64,000 nt of DNA from NCBI GenBank assembly GCA_013399305.1, contig VXAI01000475.1, forward strand, positions 13,921 through 77,920. Direction: 5' to 3'. This stretch comes from Rostratula benghalensis. Its lineage: Eukaryota > Chordata > Aves > Charadriiformes > Rostratulidae. The translations under genes and the position numbers were made by a program. Shown here one piece after another: positions 50,701 to 61,484 of this stretch. How positions within the stretch are numbered: the first letter of the stretch is position 1; each line of letters starts with the position of its first letter. The notes beneath the pieces were generated by a model. The model was not told the origin of the DNA and did no database searches. It was given only the letters and a program-made list of their open reading frames with translations.

Positions 50701-52411
50701 TGTAACTTCACTTTATAGCAGCACCAAGCTTCAGGGTCCTTCCTCTACTAACAGCTGTGTGGATTAATCAAAGATTAATCAAAGAAAACTTCTTAGATGT
50801 CAGCATAGACAAACCTAATCCCTTTCATAACAATTTGCTAAAATTCCTTTAACTGCACACCAATGCCTATGATTTTTGAAAATAGCACGCCACATGACCA
50901 CTTGCTATTCTGCAACTCTGATAGAAGTTACCTTTCCTCTGTTAAGCTCCAACAACCATGATTCACTAACCATTAGCAGAAGTTTATTTACAAACACAAA
51001 ACCTAAACAACTTTTTTTTTTTTTCCCCTCCAGATTTTCAGAGGTTTTTAAGGCTTTTCTAAAGTCCTGTCTAGATTGTCATTACTCTTTGAAAAAATGT
51101 TGGTTCCTTACTATTAATGAATTCCAAAATTTCTGCCTGAAATTCATGTACCCTAGGCTGCTCGTGCCCTATATCATTAATGGCGATTCTCCTGAGATTC
51201 AATAAACTTAAGTTAAAGTATTAAATTAATGAATGGCTGTTTAAGTAGCACTTGTAAATCTAGCCATACAGGGTTGCAGAAAAATATTGTCTCGCGATGC
51301 AGAGGTTCCAATGAAGTATGAAGGTCAAATACTACATCTTTTTGTACAGCAAAGTGATACTGCATACCTGCACTTTAGGTAGAGTAAGAAGCAGCTTGTA
51401 ATTCTACAGATACACTAAGAACTGAGAGGCTGTACAGTCCACTTAGCTACATGCTTCTGTAAGTCAGTGGACCACCAGAAAAGTAAGAGGAGACTATGTA
51501 ACCATAAACCCTCAAATTAGAGTTTAGGCAGGAATAAACAGTTTCAGAATCCTTTCATTCAAGTCAAAATTACCCACACAGAAAAAGTGACAGACCACTT
51601 GAAAACTACAAAGCATATCTGACATGCTCACGGAAAGTGGCCTCTACCTAAGCCAGCAGTTCTGTTAATGAGAACAATCTCATAGCGATGACTCCAATAA
51701 GAACATTTAAAAGCCGTGTGGCCAAGTCTGCAATGCAATTGGCCAGGAATCAGCACACTGGAGCACAAGTTCTCAATGAGGGTCATCATTAGAAAACAAA
51801 CCTCATGTTGAATACACCCACTCTACCAAAAATTAGATCATAATTTTTTAAGTTCCAACTCTGTTCAGATACTTAGTTGTATCTACACAAAGCAAAAATA
51901 ACCTACCTCATCCCAACTCTGTGAATTTATAAATTCTTTGCACACAACTTTCCTTAACATATACAAAGAACATGTTTCAGCTCCTAAAACACAGGTGCAG
52001 AGCTGGTCCATGGAGCAAGACGATGGCATTTATTATGCAAATAGCATTGAAACAGCTTGTCATTTGTTTGTAACATAGAGGCAATGCAGGGAACCCTACT
52101 TTGCTGGATTACTTTCCAGTTCTAAGAAAATACTTTTCAATACTAAGAAGGAAGGCTGCCTGAAGATAACCTTAAATGAAAAGTCACTGTCTTTTATCAC
52201 AAAGAAATGAATAAAGAAGTATACATCACAGAGCAATACTGATGTCTAAAAGAAATCTCCAACTGATACTTCGACAACATCATGTCAGGAGATACCTAAG
52301 CAAGTAAAATACTATTCTGGCTTGTGGCAATAAGACCTCATTCCTATTTTATCAAATCACTCCCAGACTTCCATACATGTCAATGAACAAGTACGTTACT
52401 TCTTCTACAAA

Positions 52412-52432
52412 TTTTATTTATTTATTTATTTA
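52412..52432 (+). repeat. (TTTA)n microsatellite
   Basis: About five TTTA units in a row. No retroposon body is recognised next to it. Confidence 0.9.
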
Positions 52433-53859
52433 GAGAACAGGACTGCTGACAGACACAGTAGATAACAGTTACTGCCATTCTAGAGAACACAGCAGCAGTA
52501 TATTCTTAGTTGCAAGCATTTTTTTCAGCTTTGATTAAAGAAGAGAGAATAGAGAAAAACAGAAGAATTAAAAATGAAAAATTACATGTAGAATACTGAA
52601 GGCTCCAGAGAATCATGTTCAGATTATTCCTTTGTCTTTGAGGAGGGCTGCACTTTCTACCTGGGAGTCAAAAAAAAAAAAAGTATACTGAAACACTCCA
52701 GCTTATGTCAGAAAAAAAAAAAGGATTATCTTTTAACATGGACTGTGAATGGAAGAGTCAATGAATCAAATGCATTAGGTTGAAGATGGCAAAAAATTAC
52801 ATTAACTGCTGAAATTCCTTTGGCAAGCATGCCTTCCTAACATTGCTGAGATCAGCAATATGAAAGAATTCAAAGCAAAACTTATGTTTGCTGTGCTACA
52901 GCTAATTCTAATTTATCTAAGTCAAGGCATAATATTAAAAGTTTTGCAACTATTAACACCCTCCTGTAGTACACAGCTTCCATTTTAAAAACCCGAAAAG
53001 CATTTGCTAACATGAAAGCACTGTTGTAACTTTTGATCACTAAGGGTGAAAAGACAACAATCATGTAGCTTTTTAATACTAAGAATCACCCACCAGTTCA
53101 CTCTGATACCTGACTCATTAAACCAGTTGAAACACAGATTCCAATGTGCAAGTAATCTGAAAACTGTCATGATGCCTAGCTAAAGAGTGGTAATTACGCT
53201 ACACTGGAAAAGGCACTCACGTGACAATTTTGTTTGGGTAAGAACTGAAAACCGAATGCATCTGGAGTGTACTGCACAGTGAGATCCTATAATATAGGTC
53301 AGATTATTAAAAAAAAAAAAAAATGGCCCTTTTCACAGTCATAACAATCCCAAAATGCCAAGTTCTACTTCATATCAGAGCGATATAGTGAAGACTGTAA
53401 AAACTTTACATGAATCGGGTACTGTGGAATTTTTGCAAGGAACACACAGAATACTTGGTTAAACTTAGGTATCTGTTTAATCAGTACTCCCTGTCTCAAA
53501 AATTGTTCCAAGAGTTACAAGCTTCAGTCTCCATGGAAACTGTGCAGAGTTCTTCTTACTATTTCTGTCAATGAAAATTCCATCACATTTAAGCTGCCAA
53601 GTTTCTTAGGAGAGCTTGAAGACCTAAAAGTGGCAGTAATATCCATGTTACTGTCATGCATCACTTAATTATTTTAGAAACATATTTACTTTTCCATATG
53701 AGGAAAATATTTTGTATTTCCACGTGTTTGATCAGATGGAAGCAAATTGTTTAAGGAGTCCCGGTTATATTTCCACAGCAAACATACTATTTCAATACCT
53801 TCTTTTCTTCTATTCCATCATACCCTATTGGACAGATACAGGCTACATCTATCTAACAC

Positions 53860-54945
53860 ATCTTCATCTCTCAAGGAGGCTTTTAACACTACTTCCCATA
53901 ACAACCTCACAGGCAAACTGATGCAGTACAGGCTGGGAAAGTGGACAGTGAGGTGGACTGAAAACTGCTAAGTGCCAGGCTCACATGGTTGCAATCAGCT
54001 GTACAAAGTCCACACAGATGCCAGTAACTAGCAGTCAACCCCAGGGCTTGACACCAGCGCTAATACTGTTTGACATCTTCATTAATGAGCTGTACAATGG
54101 GACAGAGTGCCCCCTTGACAAGTCTGCACACAATACAGGACTGGGAGGAGTGCTTGATACAGTACATGGTCTATTGTCACTCAGAGGCACCTCAACAGGC
54201 TAGAGAAGTGGGTTGACTATAAATTCAAGAAGTTTAACAAAAGGAGATGCCAAATCCTGCTCCTGGGGAAGAATAAACCTATGCACCAGGACAGGCTGAC
54301 CATCTCAAAAACAGCTTGGCAGAGAAGGATATAGGTTGTTCCTGGTGGACAACAAGTTGAACATGAGAAAGCAATATTCCCTTGAGCCAATCCAGGGTTG
54401 CAGTAGGAAGAGTAGAACTAGCAGGCTGAAGACAGTGACCTTTCCTCTCTGCTCTGCAGATCACATCTGGGGTTCTGGATCCCATTCTGCACTGCCCAGT
54501 TAAGTAATGTGTATACTGGAGAAAGTCCATTGAAAGGTCACAGAGATGATGAAGGGATTGGAGCATCTGACATCAAATGAGAGGCTGAGAAAGCTGAGGT
54601 TGTTTAGCCTTGAGTAGAGAAGGCCCAGCGGGGATCTCACCAATGTTCAAAAACATCTGAGGGGCAAAGTAAAGAAGATGTACCCAAACTTTTCTCAGTG
54701 GTGCCCAGTGAAAGAGTGAAACACAATGGACACAAACCAACATATAACAAATTCCCCTTAAATATCAGAAAACAACTGCTCTACTGCAAGAGTTGTCATA
54801 CATAGGAATGGGTTGTCCAAGGAGACCCTGGGGTGCCCATTCTTGGAGATACTCAGAAACCAGTTAGACATGGCCCTCGTGAGCCTGCTCTGCTTGACTC
54901 TCCTTTGGGTGGGAGGGTCAAGTATTCTGTGATTTCATACATTGA
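53860..54945 (+). mobile_element. Diverged CR1 LINE, plus strand
   Basis: The copy begins with a block resembling KAF.TTSHNNLTGKL (near 53875). It continues through GKWTVRWTENC, LTPALILFDIFINELYNG (the [11 protein letters not shown] position, GVPQG decayed) and DKSAHNTGLGGVLDT, then CR1 C-terminal features such as TSNERLRKLRLFSLE-like text near 54580-54620. It ends near 54945 with ATTCTGTGATTT. Many frame breaks and substitutions make it clearly older than the copies at 49503 and 57948. Confidence 0.85.
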
Positions 54946-55322
54946 AAGTGCAGAGAAATAGAAGGATACTCATGTCTATTTGCCCCCAGGAAGTGATGTG
55001 CCAATGGAGCTCAGCTTCTAAGAACTCCGGCAAGAAGCTCTGTTAAACCAACCCAAGTGAAGCAGCCATAAATTACATGCATACTGCTAAGTAGCTGGAA
55101 TAAACAAAGATAGTTAGTACTGAAGTCAGGTTTTGCTGTACAGTTCAACTTTCTCAGATGCAAGAGCTCTAAAATAGGTTGCAGGATGCTAGAGACTTTG
55201 CTATGAATGGCAGTGCTGCACAGTTCTGGGCACATTCATTCCACTAAGACTATACTAGGATGAGTCAGAAATCCTAACAACATCCTGTGGCAATTCAATG
55301 GGACTCATTCAGCATACTAACT

Positions 55323-55349
55323 AAAAAAAAAAAAAAAAAAAAAAAAAAA
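55323..55349 (+). repeat. A27 homopolymer
   Basis: Twenty-seven A residues followed by CCCAAAAACCACC. No recognisable element precedes it. Confidence 0.9.
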
Positions 55350-57473
55350 CCCAAAAACCACCAGGAAGCTGGATTCTTTCAGACCTTTCTATCTGGAGGA
55401 AGTAGGGAAAGGGTTTGATTTTCACTGACCAACGCATATTGCTTATAAAACAATTAATAGGAAGCCTTTATAAAGAACATTCTAAAGCACCAAGCAGTTT
55501 TTTTAAAAAGCTCAATCTCTCATATGTTTAAGAAAACACATGAAGCAGCTGAACTTCTGCCTTCTGTAGTTTCAGCTTTGGCTCCAAGGAATAACAACAA
55601 AGTAATGAGACAACCATTTGGCCAGCAATTTAAAAACACAAGAGTAAGATAAAAAGTGTACAGACCAAGTTCTGAACACCATACCATATCAATTTAAGTA
55701 AGTCCCAGCAGTACAGAGATTTCAGTCCAGAGTTGTGCAGTTTCATAGCAGAAACAACCTTACCAGTTGACCAAAATGAACCTTAAAATGGCTACAGATA
55801 CAATCTGCTGGTGGATTCTACTTACAAAAGTGATGTGGGTATCACAGGTCACAGATACTCACTTGAGAGCAGTTTAAACCAGCACTGTACCTGGCAACAC
55901 TACTTACCTGAGCTTTTAATCTGCAAATTTCAACCAACTTCTACAGAAGCACATTATTTGAAACAATATTAAACAAGTACAGATCCTTAAAGATTTTGTT
56001 ACACAAAGTTTTTTATTATTTTGCTATTATGCTATATGATATCTTTCTCTTCATTGTATGTTAGTGTACATGACAGTCTGAAGTCTATGGATTAAATAGC
56101 ATTAAGAATTCAATTATTTAAAAACACTACGGGAAAAAAACCCACCAGCACAGGAACATGGATTTGGCCAGTGAAACTGTCAAGCATTATTTTTAAAAAA
56201 GCATGGCAGAGGTATAAAGGAATTGGGAAAACCAGTAGATTAATAGAATGTAAGCAATACTTAGGGTCACATGACTACACCACACATTACAAAACAAGCG
56301 GCAGGGCTTTATACATGATAACTCGTTTTAAAGAGAGTTGAAAAAATGGAGAAAACTTGAAGAGCTCACACTCTGGGTAGAAGTATTGATGGAGCAAAGC
56401 AGTAACTAAAGCTGGACCAAGGGGCATTAGAAACAGAGGGTTACAACTGAGTTTGGTGTCAAGGCACCGGGTAGTAAAGAAAATTCAAGAAAGGATTTTC
56501 TGTGGTTATACAAATCCAGACATCAGTTATTAGTGTATACCACATCTACTCCTCCTAATGCAAAATAGTATCAGAATGAACAGAGAAATGGCTGGTCTTC
56601 AGAGACATTATACATAAAGACCAGTACAGTATCAATCTACATAAGACCAAAGACAACTTCAAGATAGCTGGCCTCAGACGAAGAGGTAATGTTCTACAGC
56701 GAGTCTTAATCTACATTAAGGAGTGCATTACTACGGCAATACAATGGCCCAGCACTGGGCTGCATAATTCCACTGCAATAAAGTTGGGAGAGCTAGACAT
56801 CTTTAGAGAGCAATATGGCAGACAGGCAAATCAATGAATAAGATGAATAATAATTCTACCTGTTAAAGGTGCCAGAAAACAGAGCAGTGGACTGTGTAGC
56901 CAGTTAGCCTGGTAGAATGGGTCCTTCCTAGTTCAAAAACCTCCACTAGTCTATGCGGCTTGGACAGTTGGGGATCCCATCTCCTCATGCCTTTTGATAA
57001 ACACACATGGGCCAACATGAGCTCACAGCATAGGTACAGCCCAAAACAAAGAAGCAAAGGAGAAGAGAGAAGCCAGAAAACAAAAAGCACTGAAAGGATG
57101 AGATAACACTATGTAGATAAAGAGGTTTACAGAGGGTGACAACATGTAAGGCAAAGAGGTGCAATAAACTAAATACTGTCTAAAATCCCGCTTGTCAAGC
57201 ACACCACATCATTTTGTTCCCCATTTAAAAAAATAATAATAAAACAAACATTTAAATTCCACAGATAATAGAGAAAAGACTCTGGGATGGTAAGAATTTA
57301 GTCACTGTCAAATGTTATTTCTGTGAAAATATATAAAGTTTTTGCATTTGTGCATTGACATTATGACCTGGTTTGAGGTAAAACAAACCAATTTTCTGTT
57401 TTACAATTTTACTTTTTTTTGCTGGGTCTCTTCTAACTAAATTGTGAAATTAACAGCATATTGTTCAGAAAAC

Positions 57474-57947
57474 TGTTCATTCTCACAGTGATGAGGCCTG
57501 ATTATACCAAGGAATGGTATGCAGAGAGGCTCTTGCTTATACTTATTGCTATAATAACCAAGGTCAAGTATTATGTTATTCGCCCCGTTGGAGGGTTGGA
57601 AGTAGAAAAGTTTAGAGGGGTCACACCTGTAGGGAGGAGCAGACAGGACAGGTAATCCAAACCTGACGACTTGGGGTATCCCATCCCATCTACATCATGC
57701 TCGGTATAAAAGCTGAGGGATCAAAGGATCAATTCTTTTTCTTTGATGGCTAACATCCAAAGAGGACCCTGTCTGTTCATCTGCCTATGCCCCTGATCTG
57801 TGTGTTCCTGACTCCAGATCTGGAATCCAGCTGCTGTCTATCACCGAGTCTAATCTGGGGCTTTTCCCATTGCCTGCTGGCGACGTGATCATCATCCTGG
57901 GAACTTGATACAGTTTTGTATATACTGTATACCTTTATATATTTAGT
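57474..57947 (+). mobile_element. LTR-like segment (endogenous retrovirus), left part
   Basis: The segment has the layout of an avian retroviral LTR. A possible TGTT start lies at 57474, a TATAAAAG box at 57705-57712 preceded by a CATCCCATCTACATCATGC-like promoter region, then a leader-like stretch and a TTTTGTATATACTGTATAC motif. At about 57947 CR1 sequence takes over abruptly. The last part of the same LTR may reappear after the N run at 59995. There is no internal viral coding sequence. The exact boundaries and family are not certain. Confidence 0.55.
57705..57712 (+). promoter_or_regulatory. TATA box of the LTR-like segment
   Basis: TATAAAAG in the expected position for an LTR promoter, plus strand, antisense to PIGG. 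Activity is unknown. Confidence 0.5.
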
Positions 57948-59384
57948 CTGTGGAGGATAACTTCCTCACACAGCTGGTAAGTGAGCCCACCAGGGATGGT
58001 GTTCCTATTCCTTGTGAACAGGTTAAAACTTGTGACAGAAGTAAAAGTTGGAGGCCGTCTAGGACATAGTGATCATGAGATGATTGAGTTCATGATCCTT
58101 GGAGAAGCTAAGAGGGAGGCTAGTAAAACTGACATCTTAGACTTAAGGACAGCAAACTTTGATCTGCTCAGAGAACTGTCTGCCAATATCCCTTGGGAGG
58201 CTGCCCTGAATGATACAGGAGTTCAGGAAGGCTGGACATACTTCAGGAGAGAAATCTTAAAGGCACAGGAGCAGGCTGTGCCTGTGTGCCAAAAATCTAG
58301 TAGGGGGGTAAGGAGACCGGCCTGGCTACATAGGGACCTTTGGCTGGTCCTTAAAAAGAAAAGGAGAGTCTACAAATCATGGAAGATTCCACCTGGGAGG
58401 AATATAAGACTCTTGCCAGGGGTTGTAGGGAGGCAACAAGGAATGCTAAGGCCTCCTTAGAATTAAACCTCGCAAGAGGGGTCAAGGACAGCAGAAATGG
58501 CTTCTTCAAATACATTGCGGATAAAGCTAATGCTAGAGGCCCACTGTACAGGCCCACTGTTGGATGAGGCAGGTGCCCTGGTGACAGAGGATACAGAAAA
58601 GGCAGAGTTACTGAATGCCTTCTTTGCCTCAGTCTATACTGCTGCTGACTGCCCTGAAGAGTCCCATACCCCTGAGGCCCCAGAGGGAGTCAGGACAAAG
58701 GAGAACGTTGCCTCGGTTGATGAGGAATGGGTGAAGGACCAGCTGAGCAACCTGGATGTCCACAAGTCCATGGGTCCTGATGGGATGCACCCACGGGTGC
58801 TGAGGGAGCTGGCTGAAGTCATTGCTAGACCACTCTCCATCATCTTTGCCAAGTCGTGGGCAACAGGAGAAGTACCTGAGGATTGGAGGAGAGCTAATGT
58901 CACTCCAGTCTTCTAAAAGGGCAAGAAGGAGGACCTGGGCAACTATAGACCGGCCAGCCTTACTTCCATCCCTGGAAAGTTGATGGAACAACTTATCCTT
59001 CGCGCTATCTCTAGACATATCAAGGATAAGAGGGTCATGAGAAGCAGTCAACATGGCTTCACCAAGGGGAAGTTGTGCTTGACCAACCTGGTAGCCTTTT
59101 ACGAAGATGTAACCAGGTGGATGGATGATGGTAGAGCAGTAGATGTCATCTATCGTGACTCCAGTAAAGCATTTGACACGGTTTCCCACAGCATCCTCGT
59201 GGCTAAACTGGACGATCGGGAAGTGAGGGTGATCAAGAACTGGCTGAAGGATAGAAGCCAGAAAGTGGTGGTCAATGGGATGGAGTCTGGTTGGATCCCT
59301 GTACCTAGTGGAGTCCCTCAGGGATCAGTACTGGGACCAGTACTATTTAATATATTCATTGATGACTTGGATGAGGGAATGGAG
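57948..59384 (+). mobile_element. CR1 LINE, endonuclease end plus most of reverse transcriptase, plus strand
   Basis: This is the longest CR1 copy here. It starts with NFLTQLVSEPTR-like text (57950) at the end of the endonuclease domain, including the SDH motif (GHSDHEM) used in AP-endonuclease-type LINE nucleases. It continues into the linker (WEAALNDTGVQEGW, RRPAWLHRDLW), then RT blocks: [58 protein letters not shown] and [19 protein letters not shown]. The frame shifts near 57960-58000, 58370 and 58560, and a TAA at 58914-58916 interrupts it. The FADD active-site block and the 3' end fall in the N run. Confidence 0.95.
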
Positions 59385-59994
59385 NNNNNNNNNNNNNNNN
59401 NNNNNNNNNNNNNNNNNNNNNNNNNNNNNNNNNNNNNNNNNNNNNNNNNNNNNNNNNNNNNNNNNNNNNNNNNNNNNNNNNNNNNNNNNNNNNNNNNNNN
59501 NNNNNNNNNNNNNNNNNNNNNNNNNNNNNNNNNNNNNNNNNNNNNNNNNNNNNNNNNNNNNNNNNNNNNNNNNNNNNNNNNNNNNNNNNNNNNNNNNNNN
59601 NNNNNNNNNNNNNNNNNNNNNNNNNNNNNNNNNNNNNNNNNNNNNNNNNNNNNNNNNNNNNNNNNNNNNNNNNNNNNNNNNNNNNNNNNNNNNNNNNNNN
59701 NNNNNNNNNNNNNNNNNNNNNNNNNNNNNNNNNNNNNNNNNNNNNNNNNNNNNNNNNNNNNNNNNNNNNNNNNNNNNNNNNNNNNNNNNNNNNNNNNNNN
59801 NNNNNNNNNNNNNNNNNNNNNNNNNNNNNNNNNNNNNNNNNNNNNNNNNNNNNNNNNNNNNNNNNNNNNNNNNNNNNNNNNNNNNNNNNNNNNNNNNNNN
59901 NNNNNNNNNNNNNNNNNNNNNNNNNNNNNNNNNNNNNNNNNNNNNNNNNNNNNNNNNNNNNNNNNNNNNNNNNNNNNNNNNNNNNNNNNNNNNN
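59385..59994. other. Assembly gap (610 N)
   Basis: The sequence is unknown here. It begins inside CR1 reverse transcriptase, and no CR1 3' end is seen after it. Compared with the copy at 49503-50513, about 1 kb of CR1 would be expected from this point to the tail, so the true gap may be longer than 610 bases. Any translation spanning it is meaningless. Confidence 0.99.
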
Positions 59995-60071
59995 CTTCCT
60001 CTCCTCTCTTCTTCTTAGAGGGGGGAGAGAGGGGCCATCATCTGTCTTTCTGATTGGTCAAAACCACAACA
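59995..60071 (+). mobile_element. Possible right end of the LTR split by CR1
   Basis: The text CTTAGAGGGGGGAGAGAGG, CATCTGTCTTTCTGATTGG and a CACAACA end resemble the terminal U5 of the LTR type seen at 57474-57947, which itself lacks a 3' end. If so, the CR1 at 57948 is inserted in the LTR and the two LTR parts flank it. This rests on general resemblance and on position. Confidence 0.35.
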
Positions 60072-60842
60072 TATTATTATAAGACAAAGAATTTACAATT
60101 CCTTTCTCCGTTTCAACATACTGCATTTCTCAGTTTGAATGCCATGGACAACGAATGAAATGTAGTACTAGAGAGTTCAGTTGGATTTTATATGCACACT
60201 CTAAGTTACATAAGTATTCGGCAACTACATCTTCTCAAAATTCCAAAAGCACCGATTCATCAGCAGCTGCACAAGATACCCAAAGTAAAAATATTTTAGC
60301 TACAAATCACTGCCATAACCCGTAACATACAACGAAATTAATCTGGTTTATATATAAAATGTTGTATGTCACTATGCCAAATAAGGACAGACATTCAAAG
60401 AACAGCACATTGGTTAAGTTTGAATTCTATTTTATTATTTTTAAAAAGTCCTTCTCAGGTTTCCTACTTAATAGGTTCCAAGAAGAATGCTTTTAGGCCA
60501 CGTGTGCTATTACAACAAAACATAATTAAATTTTAAGTAATTTAGCACAGCAAACTGAGAACTCATTAAGAAATAAACTTAATTAAAAAATACATGTACA
60601 TTCACAGTGCAAAACTTCTGCAGGGAAAATGGAACTGGAAAAGTGAGATGAACAAACTCATACTAAAAAAGAACATGTGTTTTCTTAATAGAAAACTAGC
60701 CCCCTAAGAAAAAAAAACATTAGAACAGAACTGTTTGAAAAGGAGTCCTGGGATGAGAGACACGGGGCTAACTCTTCTTCTAATACTGGGAAAACTTGAA
60801 TTTTTAGAAGACTCTAGTGTCTGAATTCATAAAAATATTTAC
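60072..60842. other. Unique intronic DNA
   Basis: AT-rich DNA between two LTR-like segments. No exon or repeat was recognised. Confidence 0.5.
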
Positions 60843-61242
60843 CTTATGGCCAGCAAGGCTCTGAGAAATTCAAGGTCTCAGTGCATTCAAACCTTGCCAG
60901 GTGCAAGGCCTGGGCATTTGACCCAAGCTGGCCAACAGGATTATTTCATACCACGAACATCACATTCAATATAAATTAGAGAAGTTTGCTCTCCCTCCCT
61001 TGATGGCAGTGGTCCAGGCAACTCCTTGCCCCAATGATCTTATATCAGTTTCAGGATTAATACTGGTTCTTTAATACTATTGTTAATTATTTAGTCTTAT
61101 TCTATTAAATCTACTTACATTTCAACCCTTGTGTTTCTTTGCATTCCCTGATTCCCCTCTCGTGCGTGGGGAGGGGTCATCAGGTGACACAGTAATTGTC
61201 TGAATGACAATAAATTGTTATGGGTGTTCTCAAGCCGTAACA
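60843..61242 (+). mobile_element. Probable solo LTR of an avian ERVL-like element, antisense to PIGG
   Basis: The order of elements is that of a class III-like avian LTR. A TTGACCCAAGCTGGCCAACA block is followed by TTTCATACCACG, then a decayed TATA (AATATAAATTAG near 60969), an AT-rich stretch with ATTAAA near 61104, a TTTCAACCCTTGTGTTTC block, GATTCCCCTCTCGTGCG, a GGGGAGGGGTCATC block, and an end in CCGTAACA at about 61242. No viral coding region is attached. The left boundary is uncertain. It ends 78 bp from the last base before the PIGG donor. Confidence 0.6.
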
Positions 61243-61320
61243 AAAGGTTTACAATTATATGAATGGTATTTATATCTGCACTACATACAGGAACATTACT
61301 TTAGTTCAAAACAGGATTAC

Positions 61321-61484
61321 CTGCTAACTTCAGAACTCAAGTAGCATAGCAGATGAAGGGCCCAAAGCAAAGGTCCCGCATATGTTGCAAATGCTGTAAG
61401 GACGATAGCTGGTATCTCTACATAGCCTTCTAGTCCCACAAAACCTGCTGAAATATCCACAGTGGCAATACCATTTGAATTTCC
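61321..61484 (-). CDS. PIGG: PIGG penultimate coding exon (GPI ethanolamine phosphate transferase 2)
   Basis: The exon is bounded by a good acceptor on the minus strand (TTTCCATTTTCAG|GG, exon from 61484) and a donor (AG|GTAATC, exon to 61321). Its 164 bases give 54 codons in phase 0 and two leftover bases (AG), which complete Arg with the first base of the exon at 40601. The peptide begins GNSNGIATVDISAGFVGLE, then YVEIPAIVLTAFATYAGP and LLWALHLL, ending CYLSSEVS. The NSN.IATVDISAGFVGL block is characteristic of the C-terminal multi-pass membrane region of PIGG, which sits in the ER and acts on GPI anchor precursors. Two hydrophobic helices are likely. Earlier exons should lie beyond 61485 on the minus strand, but none is visible up to 64000. 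Confidence 0.95.

Larger units (their letters stand above)
40602..61320 (-). other. PIGG: Last PIGG intron (about 20.7 kb, repeat-filled)
   Basis: The donor is at 61320-61319 (AG|GTAATC on the minus strand) and the acceptor ends at 40602 (TTTTACCAG|G). Phases match: the upstream exon leaves two bases (AG), and the downstream exon supplies the third (G). Inside are CR1 copies at 42428, 47925, 49503, 53860 and 57948, a small CR1 tail at 43915, two purine-rich arrays, two LTR-like tracts and an assembly gap. Stretches with nothing recognised are about 40602-42427, 43400-45217, 50701-53859 and 54946-57473. The first intronic codon after the split is in frame with TAA, so intron retention would end the protein at once. 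Confidence 0.88.

Noticed and set aside
57461..57655. 64-residue plus-strand frame
   Set aside because: It lies in an LTR-like segment and has no coding signal of its own.
58980..60053. 357-residue frame across the N run
   Set aside because: Only the part before 59385 is real (CR1 reverse transcriptase); the rest is a string of unknown bases.
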